A stretch of DNA of 10,157 nt from Oscillospiraceae bacterium (GCA_017458025.1 JAFTGG010000260.1:1-10157); one strand, 5' to 3'. Counted from the stretch's first letter, positions 1 to 6,918 are shown. Notes: generated from the sequence alone by a model not told the origin. Numbers and translations are program-made.

Positions 1-96
1 AGGCTGCGGCACGTTGCAGGGACGCAATGGGGCAACAAAAAGTACATGAACATGAAGCATCTGGAAGCGTTGGATGACGCCTCCCTTGCCGGCTGA
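1..96 (+). CDS. Possible C-terminal end of an unrecognised protein (partial)
   Basis: Frame 1 is open from the window edge to a TGA at 94-96, giving 31 residues with the segments WGNKKYMNMKHLEAL and DDASLAG. I do not recognise the protein. The residues look like an ordinary soluble C-terminus, and the stop lies about 40 bases upstream of a promoter-like site that leads into a serine recombinase fragment. It could be the last gene before that recombinase in a mobile element, or chance openness, because 96 bases is too short to decide. The other two plus-strand frames close earlier or at about the same point. Confidence 0.25.
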   Translation, partial: RLRHVAGTQWGNKKYMNMKHLEALDDASLAG

Positions 97-136
97 CTTC
101 ACTCACTGGGGCTGCAAACTAATTTGCGCATAACTC

Positions 137-165
137 TTGACACTACCGCATAAAAGTGTTAAAAG
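137..165 (+). promoter_or_regulatory. Candidate promoter with overlapping operator-like dyad
   Basis: A perfect -35 hexamer TTGACA lies at 137-142, and a 4-of-6 match to the -10 element (TAAAAG, 160-165) follows after 17 bases. An imperfect dyad sits exactly over both elements: TTGACACT (137-144) and AGTGTTAA (155-162), 8-base half-sites with one mismatch around a 10-base centre. A repressor binding there would cover both hexamers. It points at the recombinase fragment starting at 177. The promoter and operator roles are inferred from position and similarity only. Confidence 0.45.
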
Positions 166-176
166 GGCGTTTTTTC

Positions 177-284
177 ATGTCACAAACAAATGCACAGACC
201 GCAACGTAGCCGCTACTGGTCAGGCGCATCGCGCTCTACGCCCGCGTCAGCACAAAGGAGCATCCTCGGCACGGTACTCCTTGA
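177..284 (+). pseudogene. Truncated serine recombinase, N-terminal remnant with in-frame TAG
   Basis: From an ATG at 177, with an AAAAGGG-type ribosome site 9 bases upstream, the frame reads MSQTNAQTAT, then TAG (207-209), then PLLVRRIALYARVSTKEHP and a TGA at 282-284. The segment RIALYARVSTKE is the hallmark N-terminus of resolvase/invertase-family serine recombinases. The serine in YARVS (codon 25, 249-251) is the catalytic nucleophile. Homology stops around STKE (about 260), where a full gene would continue for hundreds of residues, so the catalytic domain and DNA-binding parts are missing. This is best read as a remnant of a mobile element broken by a deletion or insertion. The TAG could be decay or could have been a sense codon in the source element. 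An independent functional short peptide is unlikely. Confidence 0.65.
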
Positions 285-326
285 ACACCATATTCTTATG
301 TTCTTGTATTGTAAAATTTATCCTCT

Positions 327-1202
327 TCAAAAATATTTGCATAATTCTCTGTCTAAATCGTATTCACGTATATACATTTTTAGCAATACAGAATGCTTAA
401 TTCCGACAAGCTGATTGTAAAAATTTAATCCTACTCTTCTTTTTATAATAGCATCCCGCACCTTATTTTTTACTCTCAGTGCAAGATCGGCTGGCTCATC
501 CCACGTCGAAATAAAGCCATTTTGCTGAATCACTAAATCATCTGGTACATCGCCTATCCTCCTTGCCAATACGTACAGCGATGTTATACCGCGTGTCGCA
601 GTTTCCAAACTCCGCCCCGTTTTTGTGAAATCAGAAATACCATAGTATTTTATTCGATGTATTGCGCCGGTCTTTCTCTCGCAAACCTCTGTCATATCTA
701 AAACTTCAAATCCATTCCGACTAGTCAGAGTGCAGAAAAACAATTCCGGAGAAAATTGATAAAATCCGTGCCCAAACCTGTTGTTGGCCGCAGTTTCGAG
801 CATCAAAAAGCCACCAGGGCGCACCATATTCATCGCATTGTGAAGAGCCTGCGGATAATTAAAAAGATGCTCTAACGTCCCTCCATCAAAAACCGCCCCA
901 TATTTCCCCATGTATTCAGCTGAGATCGGTTTGTTCATGTCATGCAAAACAGTTGCATTCTCATAACTTGAAATGTCAAATGAATCAACATATATCTCTC
1001 GCCCCGCCAAAACATTCCAAAACTTTTCTGAATATCCATCTTCTTGTTGGATATCATTCACATTTAAATAACGTGAAAGTAATTTTACCTGCCCCTCAAT
1101 CAGTAATTTTTGCCTCCCTAACATTGCGATACTTGAATAGTCCACTCCATATTTCTTCTTCATTAGTAACAGCCACTTTATATCATTAGCGCCTATGCTC
1201 AT
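327..1202 (-). CDS. Probable SAM-dependent methyltransferase, class I-like
   Basis: This 291-residue protein starts at an ATG preceded by AAGGGGG with an 8-base gap. Its layout is that of a class I methyltransferase. It has an acidic turn SFDIS (74-78), LHDMNKPI (86-93), then YGAVFDGGTLEHL (101-113), which matches the strand-4 motif usually seen as D-G-V-x-E-H, and VRPGGFLML (127-135), the usual post-motif hairpin. The normal glycine-rich SAM loop (GxGxG) is not obvious; IAMLGRQK (25-32) sits in its place. The C-terminal ~100 residues are basic and not recognised. The substrate is unknown; similar domains modify sugars or small molecules. The gene is clearly AT-richer than the ATPase operon beside it and lies between a recombinase remnant and a set of palindromes, which suggests horizontal acquisition. 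It is transcribed in the same direction as the operon but 247 bases downstream, so it probably has its own promoter. Confidence 0.65.
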   Translation of the reverse strand: MSIGANDIKWLLLMKKKYGVDYSSIAMLGRQKLLIEGQVKLLSRYLNVNDIQQEDGYSEKFWNVLAGREIYVDSFDISSYENATVLHDMNKPISAEYMGKYGAVFDGGTLEHLFNYPQALHNAMNMVRPGGFLMLETAANNRFGHGFYQFSPELFFCTLTSRNGFEVLDMTEVCERKTGAIHRIKYYGISDFTKTGRSLETATRGITSLYVLARRIGDVPDDLVIQQNGFISTWDEPADLALRVKNKVRDAIIKRRVGLNFYNQLVGIKHSVLLKMYIREYDLDRELCKYF

Positions 1203-1263
1203 TTAAAAGACCCCCTTGTCATTATGTAGCAACGCTCAAATTCACATTTAACAATGAATATAC

Positions 1264-1290
1264 ATCATATTCTGCTCCGCAGAATATGAT
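1264..1290. repeat. Inverted repeat, 12-bp stem, 3-base loop
   Basis: The arms 1264-1275 (ATCATATTCTGC) and 1279-1290 are perfect reverse complements around TCC. The repeat lies about 60 bases upstream of the methyltransferase start and abuts a longer palindrome. In RNA from either strand it would form a stable hairpin. Its role is unknown. Confidence 0.8.
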
Positions 1291-1316
1291 AGCGAGGTAC
1301 CTCGCTATCGATTTTT
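1288..1316 (+). terminator. Perfect 22-bp palindrome followed by T-run (plus-strand terminator candidate)
   Basis: Positions 1288-1309 form a perfect palindrome centred on GGTACC, folding as a 9-bp stem GATAGCGAG with a GTAC loop. On the plus strand it is followed directly by GATTTTTATTT, the form of a Rho-independent terminator. No intact plus-strand gene lies upstream, so it may stop stray transcription from the recombinase-side promoter heading into the ATPase operon. Alternatively it may be a palindromic intergenic repeat or operator for the methyltransferase gene. Confidence 0.5.
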
Positions 1317-1321
1317 ATTTG

Positions 1322-1358
1322 AGCCAGCGCTATTAGGCACTGTTAAATAGCGCTGGCT
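1322..1358. repeat. Inverted repeat, 13-bp stem, 11-base loop
   Basis: The arms 1322-1334 (AGCCAGCGCTATT) and 1346-1358 are perfect reverse complements around AGGCACTGTTA. The loop bases GGCAC (1336-1340) are complementary to GTGCC at 1363-1367 just outside the stem, so a pseudoknot is possible on either strand. No U-run follows on the minus strand, so it is not a classic terminator. Confidence 0.75.
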
Positions 1359-1389
1359 TGTCGTGCCAAAGGTCCCATCGTAAAAGCGG

Positions 1390-1430
1390 TAGAAATACGG
1401 TTCGGCAAAAATCGCCGCACCGTATTTCTA
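1390..1430 (-). terminator. Hairpin after the ATPase operon, weak terminator candidate
   Basis: The arms 1390-1401 and 1419-1430 (ACCGTATTTCTA) are perfect 12-bp complements. A second short stem, CGGC/GCCG, lies inside the 17-base loop around a run of Ts. On the minus strand the hairpin begins about 20 bases after the ntpD stop and is followed by CCGCTTTTACG, a short T-run set off by four bases. It is the best candidate for the operon's 3' end, but the weak T-run makes terminator function uncertain. It could simply protect the 3' end of the mRNA. Confidence 0.4.
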
Positions 1431-1449
1431 TCCAAAAAGTTCGGTTTTC

Positions 1450-2133
1450 TCAGCTATTCGCCAAGATTTCCCGGTCTTTCGCCCGTCTTTCTTCCACGGC
1501 GTCCTTCAAGACCATGTCCTTGACCTTCATCAAGCGAATCGTGTTGGCGCGCTCGTTCTCCTCGAGCTTCATGGTGATATACTTGATGTTCTCCTGCATC
1601 TCGGGGATCTTGACGTACTCCAGCGCGTTGACGCGGCGGCGGGTCTTTTCGATCTCCTCCGCCATCAACTGCGCCGACTTCTCGATCTGCGCGAGCTTGA
1701 GCATCTTGCGGAACACATGGCCGAGCGCGTCCACCGCCGCGTCCAGCTCGCCGCTCGTCGCGGCGAAGCCGTAGGGATAGATGTCCGCGTCGGACTTCGT
1801 CTTGGTCTGAAAATCATAGATGGGCACGTTGACCGACATGACGTTCTGGAACGTCATCGTCAGCTCCACGCTCTGCTTCGGGTACACGAGCGCCTGCTCC
1901 AGCGCCTGCGAGCTCATCAGAGCCGAGGCCACCGTAAAGGAGCCATGCACCTTCATCAAATCGTCCTCGACCTCCGCGCGGAGCGTGCGCACCTCGCGGA
2001 CGGTCTCAAGGAACTGCTTCATCAGCTCGTCCCGCTTGTCCTTGAGCAGCTTATGCCCGCGCTGGGCGGTGCGCAGCTTGCCCTTGAGGCGGGTCAATTC
2101 CATTCTGGTAGGGTTTACCGCTTCACCCGGCAT
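1450..2133 (-). CDS. ntpD: V/A-type ATPase subunit D (central rotor shaft)
   Basis: Subunit D is the shaft of the rotor. It inserts into the A3B3 head and passes torque between ATP sites and the membrane ring together with F and C. The 227-residue product has the family pattern: an N-terminal long helix with NPTRMELTRLKGKL (7-20) and GHKLLKDKRDELM (27-39), a middle segment with VYDF-like IYDF (106-109), and a C-terminal helix with TRRRVNALEYVKIP (about 164-177). These two helices make the antiparallel coiled coil. The length is normal for the family (about 200-230). The ATG has GGGAGGG 7 bases upstream and lies 17 bases after the ntpB stop. It is the last gene of the operon and ends in TGA. 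Confident from the motif match. Confidence 0.95.
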   Translation of the reverse strand: MPGEAVNPTRMELTRLKGKLRTAQRGHKLLKDKRDELMKQFLETVREVRTLRAEVEDDLMKVHGSFTVASALMSSQALEQALVYPKQSVELTMTFQNVMSVNVPIYDFQTKTKSDADIYPYGFAATSGELDAAVDALGHVFRKMLKLAQIEKSAQLMAEEIEKTRRRVNALEYVKIPEMQENIKYITMKLEENERANTIRLMKVKDMVLKDAVEERRAKDREILANS

Positions 2134-2150
2134 TGCTCACCCTCCCTTCT

Positions 2151-3533
2151 TTAAGCCTTGTCCTTCGGCCAATACTTCTCGATATACTCCGGCTTGATGC
2201 GCTTGAGCTCCGCCTTCGGCAGGATGCTCAACAGCTCCCAGCCGAGATCCAGCGTCTCCTCGATCGTACGGTTCTGATCGTAGCCTTGGTTGACATAACG
2301 GCGCTCAAACTCGTCGGCGAACTTTGCGTACTGCAAATCGACCGGCGTCAGCGCCGCCTCGCCGAGAATGGACATGAGCTCCTTGTTCTCCTTGCCGGTG
2401 GAGTACGCGGCAAAGAGCTGGTTCATGGTGTTGGCGTGATCCTCGCGGGTCTTGCCCTCGCCGACGCCCTTGTCCTTCAGACGGCTCAGGGACGGCATGA
2501 CGTCCACGGGCGGCTCGATGCCCTGACGGTACAGCGCGCGGGAGAGAATGATCTGACCCTCGGTGATGTAGCCGGTCAGGTCGGGGATCGGGTGGGTCTT
2601 GTCGTCTTCCGGCATGGTCAGGATCGGGATCAGCGTGATCGAGCCGGGCTTGCCGAGCTGGCGGCCCGCGCGCTCATAGAGCGTGGCGAGGTCGGTGTAG
2701 AGGTAGCCGGGGAAGCCGCGGCGGCCGGGGACTTCCTTCTTCGCCGCCGAGACCTCGCGGAGCGCCTCCGCGTAGTTCGTGATATCGGTCATGATGACCA
2801 GAACGTGCATATCCTTCTCGAACGCCAGATACTCCGCGGCGGTCAGCGCCATACGCGGCGTGGAGATACGCTCGACGGCGGGGTCGTTCGCGAGGTTCGA
2901 GAACAGCACCGTGCGGTCGATGGAACCGGTACGGCGGAACTCGCTGACGAAGAACTCGGACTCCTCGAACGTGATGCCGATGGCGGCGAACACGACCGCG
3001 AAGTTGGACGCCGCGTCGCCGAGCACCTTCGCCTGACGCGCGATCTGCGCGGCGAGGTTCGCGTGCGGCAGGCCGGAGCCGGAGAAAATCGGCAGCTTCT
3101 GGCCGCGGACGAGGGTGTTCAGGCCGTCGATCGTGGAGACGCCGGTCTGGATGAACTCGTTCGGGTAGTCGCGCGCCGCGGGGTTCATCGGCAGGCCGTT
3201 GATGTCGCGGTACTCCTCGGGCAAAATCTCGGGGCCGCCGTCGATGGGCTGACCCATGCCGTTGAAGACGCGGCCGAGCATGTCGCCGGACACGCCGAGC
3301 TGCAGCGGGTGGCCGAGGAAGCGCACCTTCGCGTCGGCGAGGTTGATGCCGGCGGCGGATTCGAAGAGCTGGACGACAGCGGTGTCGCCGTTGACCTCGA
3401 GCACCTTGCCGCGACGGATCGAACCGTCGTGCAGCTCGATCTCGACCAGCTCGTCATAGGTGACGCCCTCGACCATACGGACCATCATCAGAGGGCTTAC
3501 GATCTCCTCTACGGTTTTATATTCACGGATCAT
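2151..3533 (-). CDS. ntpB: V/A-type ATPase subunit B (non-catalytic head subunit)
   Basis: Subunit B alternates with A in the A3B3 head and supplies part of each catalytic interface. The 460-residue product starts [11 protein letters not shown] and is full length. It has the N-terminal beta-barrel region (about 1-75), a nucleotide-fold domain in which the P-loop is replaced by [16 protein letters not shown] (150-165), and [10 protein letters not shown] (347-356). Arg351 in the latter corresponds to the arginine finger that completes the active site on A. The lack of a GKT loop is normal for B and explains why it does not hydrolyse ATP. Its ATG shares one base with the TGA of ntpA (TGATG), so the two are translationally coupled, which fits their equal 3:3 stoichiometry. 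The stop is TAA. Confidence 0.97.
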   Translation of the reverse strand: MIREYKTVEEIVSPLMMVRMVEGVTYDELVEIELHDGSIRRGKVLEVNGDTAVVQLFESAAGINLADAKVRFLGHPLQLGVSGDMLGRVFNGMGQPIDGGPEILPEEYRDINGLPMNPAARDYPNEFIQTGVSTIDGLNTLVRGQKLPIFSGSGLPHANLAAQIARQAKVLGDAASNFAVVFAAIGITFEESEFFVSEFRRTGSIDRTVLFSNLANDPAVERISTPRMALTAAEYLAFEKDMHVLVIMTDITNYAEALREVSAAKKEVPGRRGFPGYLYTDLATLYERAGRQLGKPGSITLIPILTMPEDDKTHPIPDLTGYITEGQIILSRALYRQGIEPPVDVMPSLSRLKDKGVGEGKTREDHANTMNQLFAAYSTGKENKELMSILGEAALTPVDLQYAKFADEFERRYVNQGYDQNRTIEETLDLGWELLSILPKAELKRIKPEYIEKYWPKDKA

Positions 3534-5302
3534 CAGTCCTCACCTCCCTGTGCGGCGATCTCCTCGATCTCCTTTGCCATCGCGATGCGCATTCTGTCGT
3601 ACGCGTCGGCATATTCGTCGGCCGGCACGCTCTTGGCGCGGCCGATGGTCTCGCGCGACGGGATCGCGAACAGCTTTGTAACGCTCGCGCCCCTGTCGAT
3701 TGCCTCGCGGCAGCGGCGGTCGTATTCGAGAATGATGTCGAGCAGCTTGCCCTGACGGTCATAGCTCGAATAGCCGTCGATATCGGTGAACGCGTTCTGC
3801 TGCAAATAGTCCTCGCGGATCATACGCGCGACTTCCAACGTCAACTGGTCGCCCGGGGACAGCGCGTCCTTACCGACCAGCTGGACGATCTCGTTGAGGC
3901 TCGCCTCGTTCTGCAGAATGGACATCGCCTGCGTGCGGTTGCGCATAAAGCTCTCGCCCAGATTCTCGTCAAACCACGGCTTGAGGGAATCGAGGTACAG
4001 CGAGTAGGAATTGAGCCAATTGATGGCTGGGAAGTGGCGGCGATAGGCGAGCGACGAATCCAGCGCCCAGAACACCTTGACGATACGCATTGTCGCCTGC
4101 GAGACCGGCTCGGAGAGGTCGCCGCCCGGAGGCGAGACCGCGCCGACGGCGGTCAGGCTGCCGCGGCGCTCGTCGGAGCCGATGCACTCGACGCTGCCCG
4201 CGCGCTCATAGAACTGCGCGAGACGGGACGCGAGGTACGCGGGGTAGCCTTCTTCGCCTGGCATCTCCTCGAGACGGCCGGACATCTCGCGCAGGGCCTC
4301 CGCCCAGCGGGAGGTGGAGTCCGCGATGACCGCCACGTCGTAGCCCATGTCGCGGAAATACTCCGCGATGGTGATGCCGGTGTAGACCGACGCCTCGCGC
4401 GCCGCGACCGGCATATCGGAGGTGTTGGCGATCAGCACCGTGCGCTTCATCAGGCTCTCGCCCGTGCGCGGGTCCTTCAGCTCGGGGAACTCGCGCAGAA
4501 CGTCGGTCATCTCGTTGCCGCGCTCGCCGCAGCCGATGTAGATGACGATGTCCACGTCCGACCACTTCGCCAGCTGATGCTGCACGACCGTCTTGCCCGA
4601 GCCGAACGGGCCGGGGACCGCCGCCGTGCCGCCCTTGGCGATGGGGAACAGCGTGTCGATGATACGCTGGCCGGAGCTCAGCGGCTTGACCGGCGGATAC
4701 TTCTTCTGATACGGGCGGCCGATACGGACGGGCCAGCGCTGGAGCATCTGCAGGGGCACCTCTTTGCCGTCGTCGGTCTTGAGGGTGCCGAAGCGCTCCG
4801 TCACGTTAAAGCTGCCGCTCTTGATATCGGTGATCGTGCCGCTCAGGTTGGGCGGCACCATAATCTTGTGGAGCACGACCGGCGTCTCCGGCACGGTGCC
4901 GAGGATATCGCCGCCGACGACCTTGTCGCCGACCTTGGCGGTCGCGGTGAACTCCCACTTCTTCTCGTGGTCGACGGCGGGAACCTCCACGCCGCGCGTG
5001 ATGTTCGCGCCGACCTTCTCGACGATCTTCTCCAGCGGGCGCTGGATACCGTCGTAAATGCCCTCGATCATGCCGGGCGCAAGCTCCACGCTCATCGGCG
5101 CGCCGGTCGTCTCGACCTCCGCGCCCGGGCCGAGGCCCGAGGTCTCCTCATAGACCTGAATGGAGGCGGTGTCGCCCTTCATGGTCAGGATCTCGCCGAT
5201 CAAACGCTGGGGACCGACGCGCACGACGTCGGACATATTCGCGTCGGCGAGGCCCGTCGCGACCACCAGCGGTCCGGATACTTTAACAATCTTTCCTGCC
5301 AA
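3533..5302 (-). CDS. ntpA: V/A-type ATPase subunit A (catalytic head subunit)
   Basis: This is the catalytic ATPase subunit, cytoplasmic and present in three copies. I place the start at the TTG at 5302, giving 589 residues ([14 protein letters not shown]...), the usual family length. It has AGAAGG eight bases upstream. An in-frame TTG at 5335 would add 11 poorly conserved residues and lies inside a hairpin. Visible motifs are Walker A GPFGSGKT (231-238), CGERGNE (258-264) with the catalytic glutamate Glu260, and Walker B-type [14 protein letters not shown] (323-336). The A-specific non-homologous insert lies at about 115-185, and [10 protein letters not shown] (348-357) is the usual head motif. 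Nothing is missing. It follows a 181-base spacer rich in hairpins after ntpG, unlike most tight junctions of the operon, and overlaps ntpB by one base. Confidence 0.97.
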   Translation of the reverse strand: MAGKIVKVSGPLVVATGLADANMSDVVRVGPQRLIGEILTMKGDTASIQVYEETSGLGPGAEVETTGAPMSVELAPGMIEGIYDGIQRPLEKIVEKVGANITRGVEVPAVDHEKKWEFTATAKVGDKVVGGDILGTVPETPVVLHKIMVPPNLSGTITDIKSGSFNVTERFGTLKTDDGKEVPLQMLQRWPVRIGRPYQKKYPPVKPLSSGQRIIDTLFPIAKGGTAAVPGPFGSGKTVVQHQLAKWSDVDIVIYIGCGERGNEMTDVLREFPELKDPRTGESLMKRTVLIANTSDMPVAAREASVYTGITIAEYFRDMGYDVAVIADSTSRWAEALREMSGRLEEMPGEEGYPAYLASRLAQFYERAGSVECIGSDERRGSLTAVGAVSPPGGDLSEPVSQATMRIVKVFWALDSSLAYRRHFPAINWLNSYSLYLDSLKPWFDENLGESFMRNRTQAMSILQNEASLNEIVQLVGKDALSPGDQLTLEVARMIREDYLQQNAFTDIDGYSSYDRQGKLLDIILEYDRRCREAIDRGASVTKLFAIPSRETIGRAKSVPADEYADAYDRMRIAMAKEIEEIAAQGGED

Positions 5303-5310
5303 AGGTAAAT

Positions 5311-5317
5311 CCCTTCT
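5311..5317 (-). promoter_or_regulatory. Ribosome binding site fixing the TTG start of ntpA
   Basis: On the minus strand the bases read AAGAAGGG and lie eight bases before the TTG at 5302. This spacing supports that start over the upstream TTG at 5335, which has no purine-rich site in place and sits within a 12-bp stem. Confidence 0.75.
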
Positions 5318-5327
5318 TTCTTTTCTT

Positions 5328-5360
5328 CGGTTCAAAACCGCTCCGCTGGGTTTTGAACCG
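5328..5360. repeat. Inverted repeat in the ntpG-ntpA spacer, 12-bp stem
   Basis: The arms 5328-5339 (CGGTTCAAAACC) and 5349-5360 are perfect reverse complements around a 9-base loop (5340-5348). On the mRNA the stem ends about 10 bases before the ntpA ribosome site, with only an A/G-rich linker between. No T-run follows in the coding direction, so it is not a terminator. A role in mRNA processing, stability or translation is possible. Confidence 0.8.
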
Positions 5361-5417
5361 AGATGGATTCACTCCGCTTCCCGCACGCCTGCGGCGCACG
5401 GGCGCTTCGTGCAAAGT

Positions 5418-5450
5418 GCTTTTTTCAACGCACATGTCGTTGAAAAAAGC
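5418..5450. repeat. Inverted repeat in the ntpG-ntpA spacer, 13-bp stem
   Basis: The arms 5418-5430 (GCTTTTTTCAACG) and 5438-5450 are perfect reverse complements around CACATGT. It is the middle and strongest hairpin of a row. Smaller stems (CCGCA/TGCGG at 5381-5394; GCACG/CGTGC at 5396-5412) lie between it and the ntpA-proximal one. Confidence 0.8.
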
Positions 5451-5460
5451 GATCGTCTTC

Positions 5461-5482
5461 ATTCGCGCCTGCGGGCGCGAAT
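5461..5482. repeat. GC-rich inverted repeat immediately after ntpG
   Basis: The arms 5461-5469 (ATTCGCGCC) and 5474-5482 are perfect complements around TGCG. The hairpin begins one base after the ntpG stop. On the minus strand a T6 run follows, but 11-12 bases beyond the stem, which is too far for a standard terminator. Partial attenuation or 3'-end protection of the upstream mRNA half is conceivable. Confidence 0.7.
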
Positions 5483-5483
5483 A

Positions 5484-5801
5484 TCACAGGATATCGGCGC
5501 CGACCGCCCTTTCGATGGCGCGCTGAATGTTGTCCCTGCCAATGCCGAGCGAGCCCTCGCGCCCCGGGATCAGAATGATCGCCGGACGCAGCTCGTCCTT
5601 GTACTTGTCCAGCACGTCGGGCATGGCTTTCGCCAGCGTTTCGGTGAGGTAGATGACCGCGCAGTCGCTCTTGGCGAGACGCTTGATCTCCTCGCGCGCG
5701 TTCTCCGGCGTCGAGGCGGGACAGGTCTCAAGCCCCAGCGCGCGGAAGCCCATCACGGACTCCCAATCGCCGACGACGGCGATACCGTAGGTATTGGCCA
5801 T
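5484..5801 (-). CDS. ntpG: V/A-type ATPase subunit F (NtpG-type, central stalk)
   Basis: This small rotor subunit binds D and stimulates or regulates turnover. The 105-residue product begins MANTYGIAVVGDWESVMGF. The family motif (IA-V-IGD-x-x-S-V-x-GF-x-ALGL) lies at about 7-24 and is the first beta-strand and turn of the Rossmann-like fold. The C-terminal GRDNIQRAIERAVGADIL (88-105) is the helix that contacts D and A/B. The length is typical. ATG has GGGAGG nine bases upstream, which overlaps the region just after the ntpC stop (15-base gap). It ends in TGA directly before the first of several hairpins. Named ntpG in the E. hirae scheme and atpF in others. Confidence 0.93.
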   Translation of the reverse strand: MANTYGIAVVGDWESVMGFRALGLETCPASTPENAREEIKRLAKSDCAVIYLTETLAKAMPDVLDKYKDELRPAIILIPGREGSLGIGRDNIQRAIERAVGADIL

Positions 5802-5816
5802 AGTCTCTCGCCTCCC

Positions 5817-6821
5817 TTACATATAACCGGCGCGCAGGCGGGAGCGAATGACGTCCGCCGGAACGCCCGCCATGCGGCCCATGAGAATAATGCGGAGATT
5901 CATATACTCCGTTTCCAGCGCCGCGAGGTACGCCAGCACCGGCTCCTCGCCGAACGGAATGAGCTTTGCTTCGCCGAGGTACGCGCCCAGCGCGTCGTCG
6001 CAAAGCTTCTCAAACTCAGTCAGCAAGCCGCCGCCGAGCGTTTTCGCGCCCGCTTCCGCCGCTTCACAGAGCCGCGTCGGCGCGTAGAGCTCAACGAGCC
6101 CGCTGCCGCCGCCCGCGCTCACGCGCAGCAGCTCCTCCGACGCGACGGCGCCGCCATCAAACAGCACGCCGCGCAGGAAGTCCGCGTTCTTGCCCATGCG
6201 CAGCGTGCGCACGAGCGTCCGCAGATTCGCCGCGTCGATGTGCAGCCGGACGTATCCCACGAGGAAATCGCTTCCCGTGCTCTCCGCCGTCTCCAGCAGG
6301 TCGCGGAAGTACCACTTGTCGACCGCGACGTCGCTCAACTGCGGGTCGCGCGTCGCGGCGAGGATATCGTAGCCCTCGCGCGCCGCCTCGTCGATGTGGC
6401 CGGGCAGGTTGCTGCCGTCGCGCTCCTTGTGGGCGAGGAACATCTCCTCGACGCTCACGCGGCCGAGGTCGGCCAGCATCTCGCCGGGACTCACGTCCAT
6501 CGCCTCCGCTTTCAGCAGAGCCTTGACGTTGTGGTAATCGTATTTGATTTTAAACACGTCGAGGTCTCCGGCGTTCGGAATACTGCCGCCGAGCTCCTCG
6601 ATCGCCTCCGCCCTGACCGCCGTCAGATCTGCGTCCAGCGCCTCCGGATGCTTCGGTTCGAGTTCGCCGTAGCCGAACGACTGCAGGAGCTTGACCTCCT
6701 CGTCGTACGTCTTCGCGGAGATCAGCTGTTCATATTGCTCCGCCGTCAGCAGCTGCGTCTCCAACGCGCGCACGCGCGCCGAGACCGCCAGATAATCGGT
6801 GTCTTTGATTTTTTTACTCAA
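5817..6821 (-). CDS. ntpC: V/A-type ATPase subunit C (central-stalk collar, d-type)
   Basis: Subunit C is the funnel-shaped, all-helical adaptor that sits on the K ring and receives the D-F shaft. The 334-residue product, normal for the family, has the N-terminal YLAVSARVRALETQLLT (10-26) and the C-terminal EYMNLRIILMGRMAGVPADV block (from about residue 304) that are typical of the family. No catalytic residues are expected. The start is TTG at 6821, giving MSKKIKDTDYL. The site AAGGAGG lies seven bases upstream, and no better ATG is near. The gene follows a 172-base structured spacer after ntpE and ends in TAA, 15 bases before ntpG. Subunit C is needed once per complex, so its low-efficiency TTG start fits its dose. 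Confidence 0.93.
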   Translation of the reverse strand: MSKKIKDTDYLAVSARVRALETQLLTAEQYEQLISAKTYDEEVKLLQSFGYGELEPKHPEALDADLTAVRAEAIEELGGSIPNAGDLDVFKIKYDYHNVKALLKAEAMDVSPGEMLADLGRVSVEEMFLAHKERDGSNLPGHIDEAAREGYDILAATRDPQLSDVAVDKWYFRDLLETAESTGSDFLVGYVRLHIDAANLRTLVRTLRMGKNADFLRGVLFDGGAVASEELLRVSAGGGSGLVELYAPTRLCEAAEAGAKTLGGGLLTEFEKLCDDALGAYLGEAKLIPFGEEPVLAYLAALETEYMNLRIILMGRMAGVPADVIRSRLRAGYM

Positions 6822-6828
6822 AGCGCTT

Positions 6829-6835
6829 CCTCCTT
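6829..6835 (-). promoter_or_regulatory. Strong ribosome binding site fixing the TTG start of ntpC
   Basis: The minus-strand bases AAGGAGG lie seven bases before the TTG at 6821, and the 3' arm of a 12-bp hairpin touches them directly. The site is near-consensus, which makes the TTG start convincing. Folding of the adjoining stem could influence its access. Confidence 0.8.
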
Positions 6836-6863
6836 TATTACGAAAGCACCGCTTTCATAATAA
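6835..6863. repeat. Inverted repeat next to the ntpC ribosome site, 12-bp stem
   Basis: The arms 6835-6846 (TTATTACGAAAG) and 6852-6863 (CTTTCATAATAA) are complementary except one position, which is a G-U pair in the mRNA. The loop is five bases. The stem abuts the AAGGAGG of ntpC. It has the same relation to its gene as the stem at 5328-5360 has to ntpA. Confidence 0.75.
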
Positions 6864-6918
6864 AATTCTTTATGCCATGCCGCTCGTCCCCTTCGGGGGC
6901 AACCGCGAAATATGGCCG

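Noticed and set aside
270..326. Short minus-strand frame starting with MVFKEYRAEDA downstream of the methyltransferase
   Set aside because: It has only 14 codons, overlaps the recombinase remnant on the other strand, and has no recognisable relation to a known family.
1203..1262. Promoter for the methyltransferase gene on the minus strand
   Set aside because: CATAAT, a 5-of-6 match to the -10 element, lies just upstream of the ribosome site, but no -35 match sits at 16-18 bases, so I do not call it.
5300..5335. Longer ntpA start at the TTG at 5335
   Set aside because: It adds 11 charged residues not expected in the family, lies within a hairpin arm, and lacks a ribosome site, while the TTG at 5302 has AGAAGG at proper spacing and gives the normal length.
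5461..5482. Rho-independent terminator between ntpG and ntpA
   Set aside because: The GC-rich stem is followed by a T6 run only after 11-12 bases, and that run is part of the next stem. Full termination would cut off ntpA-B-D.
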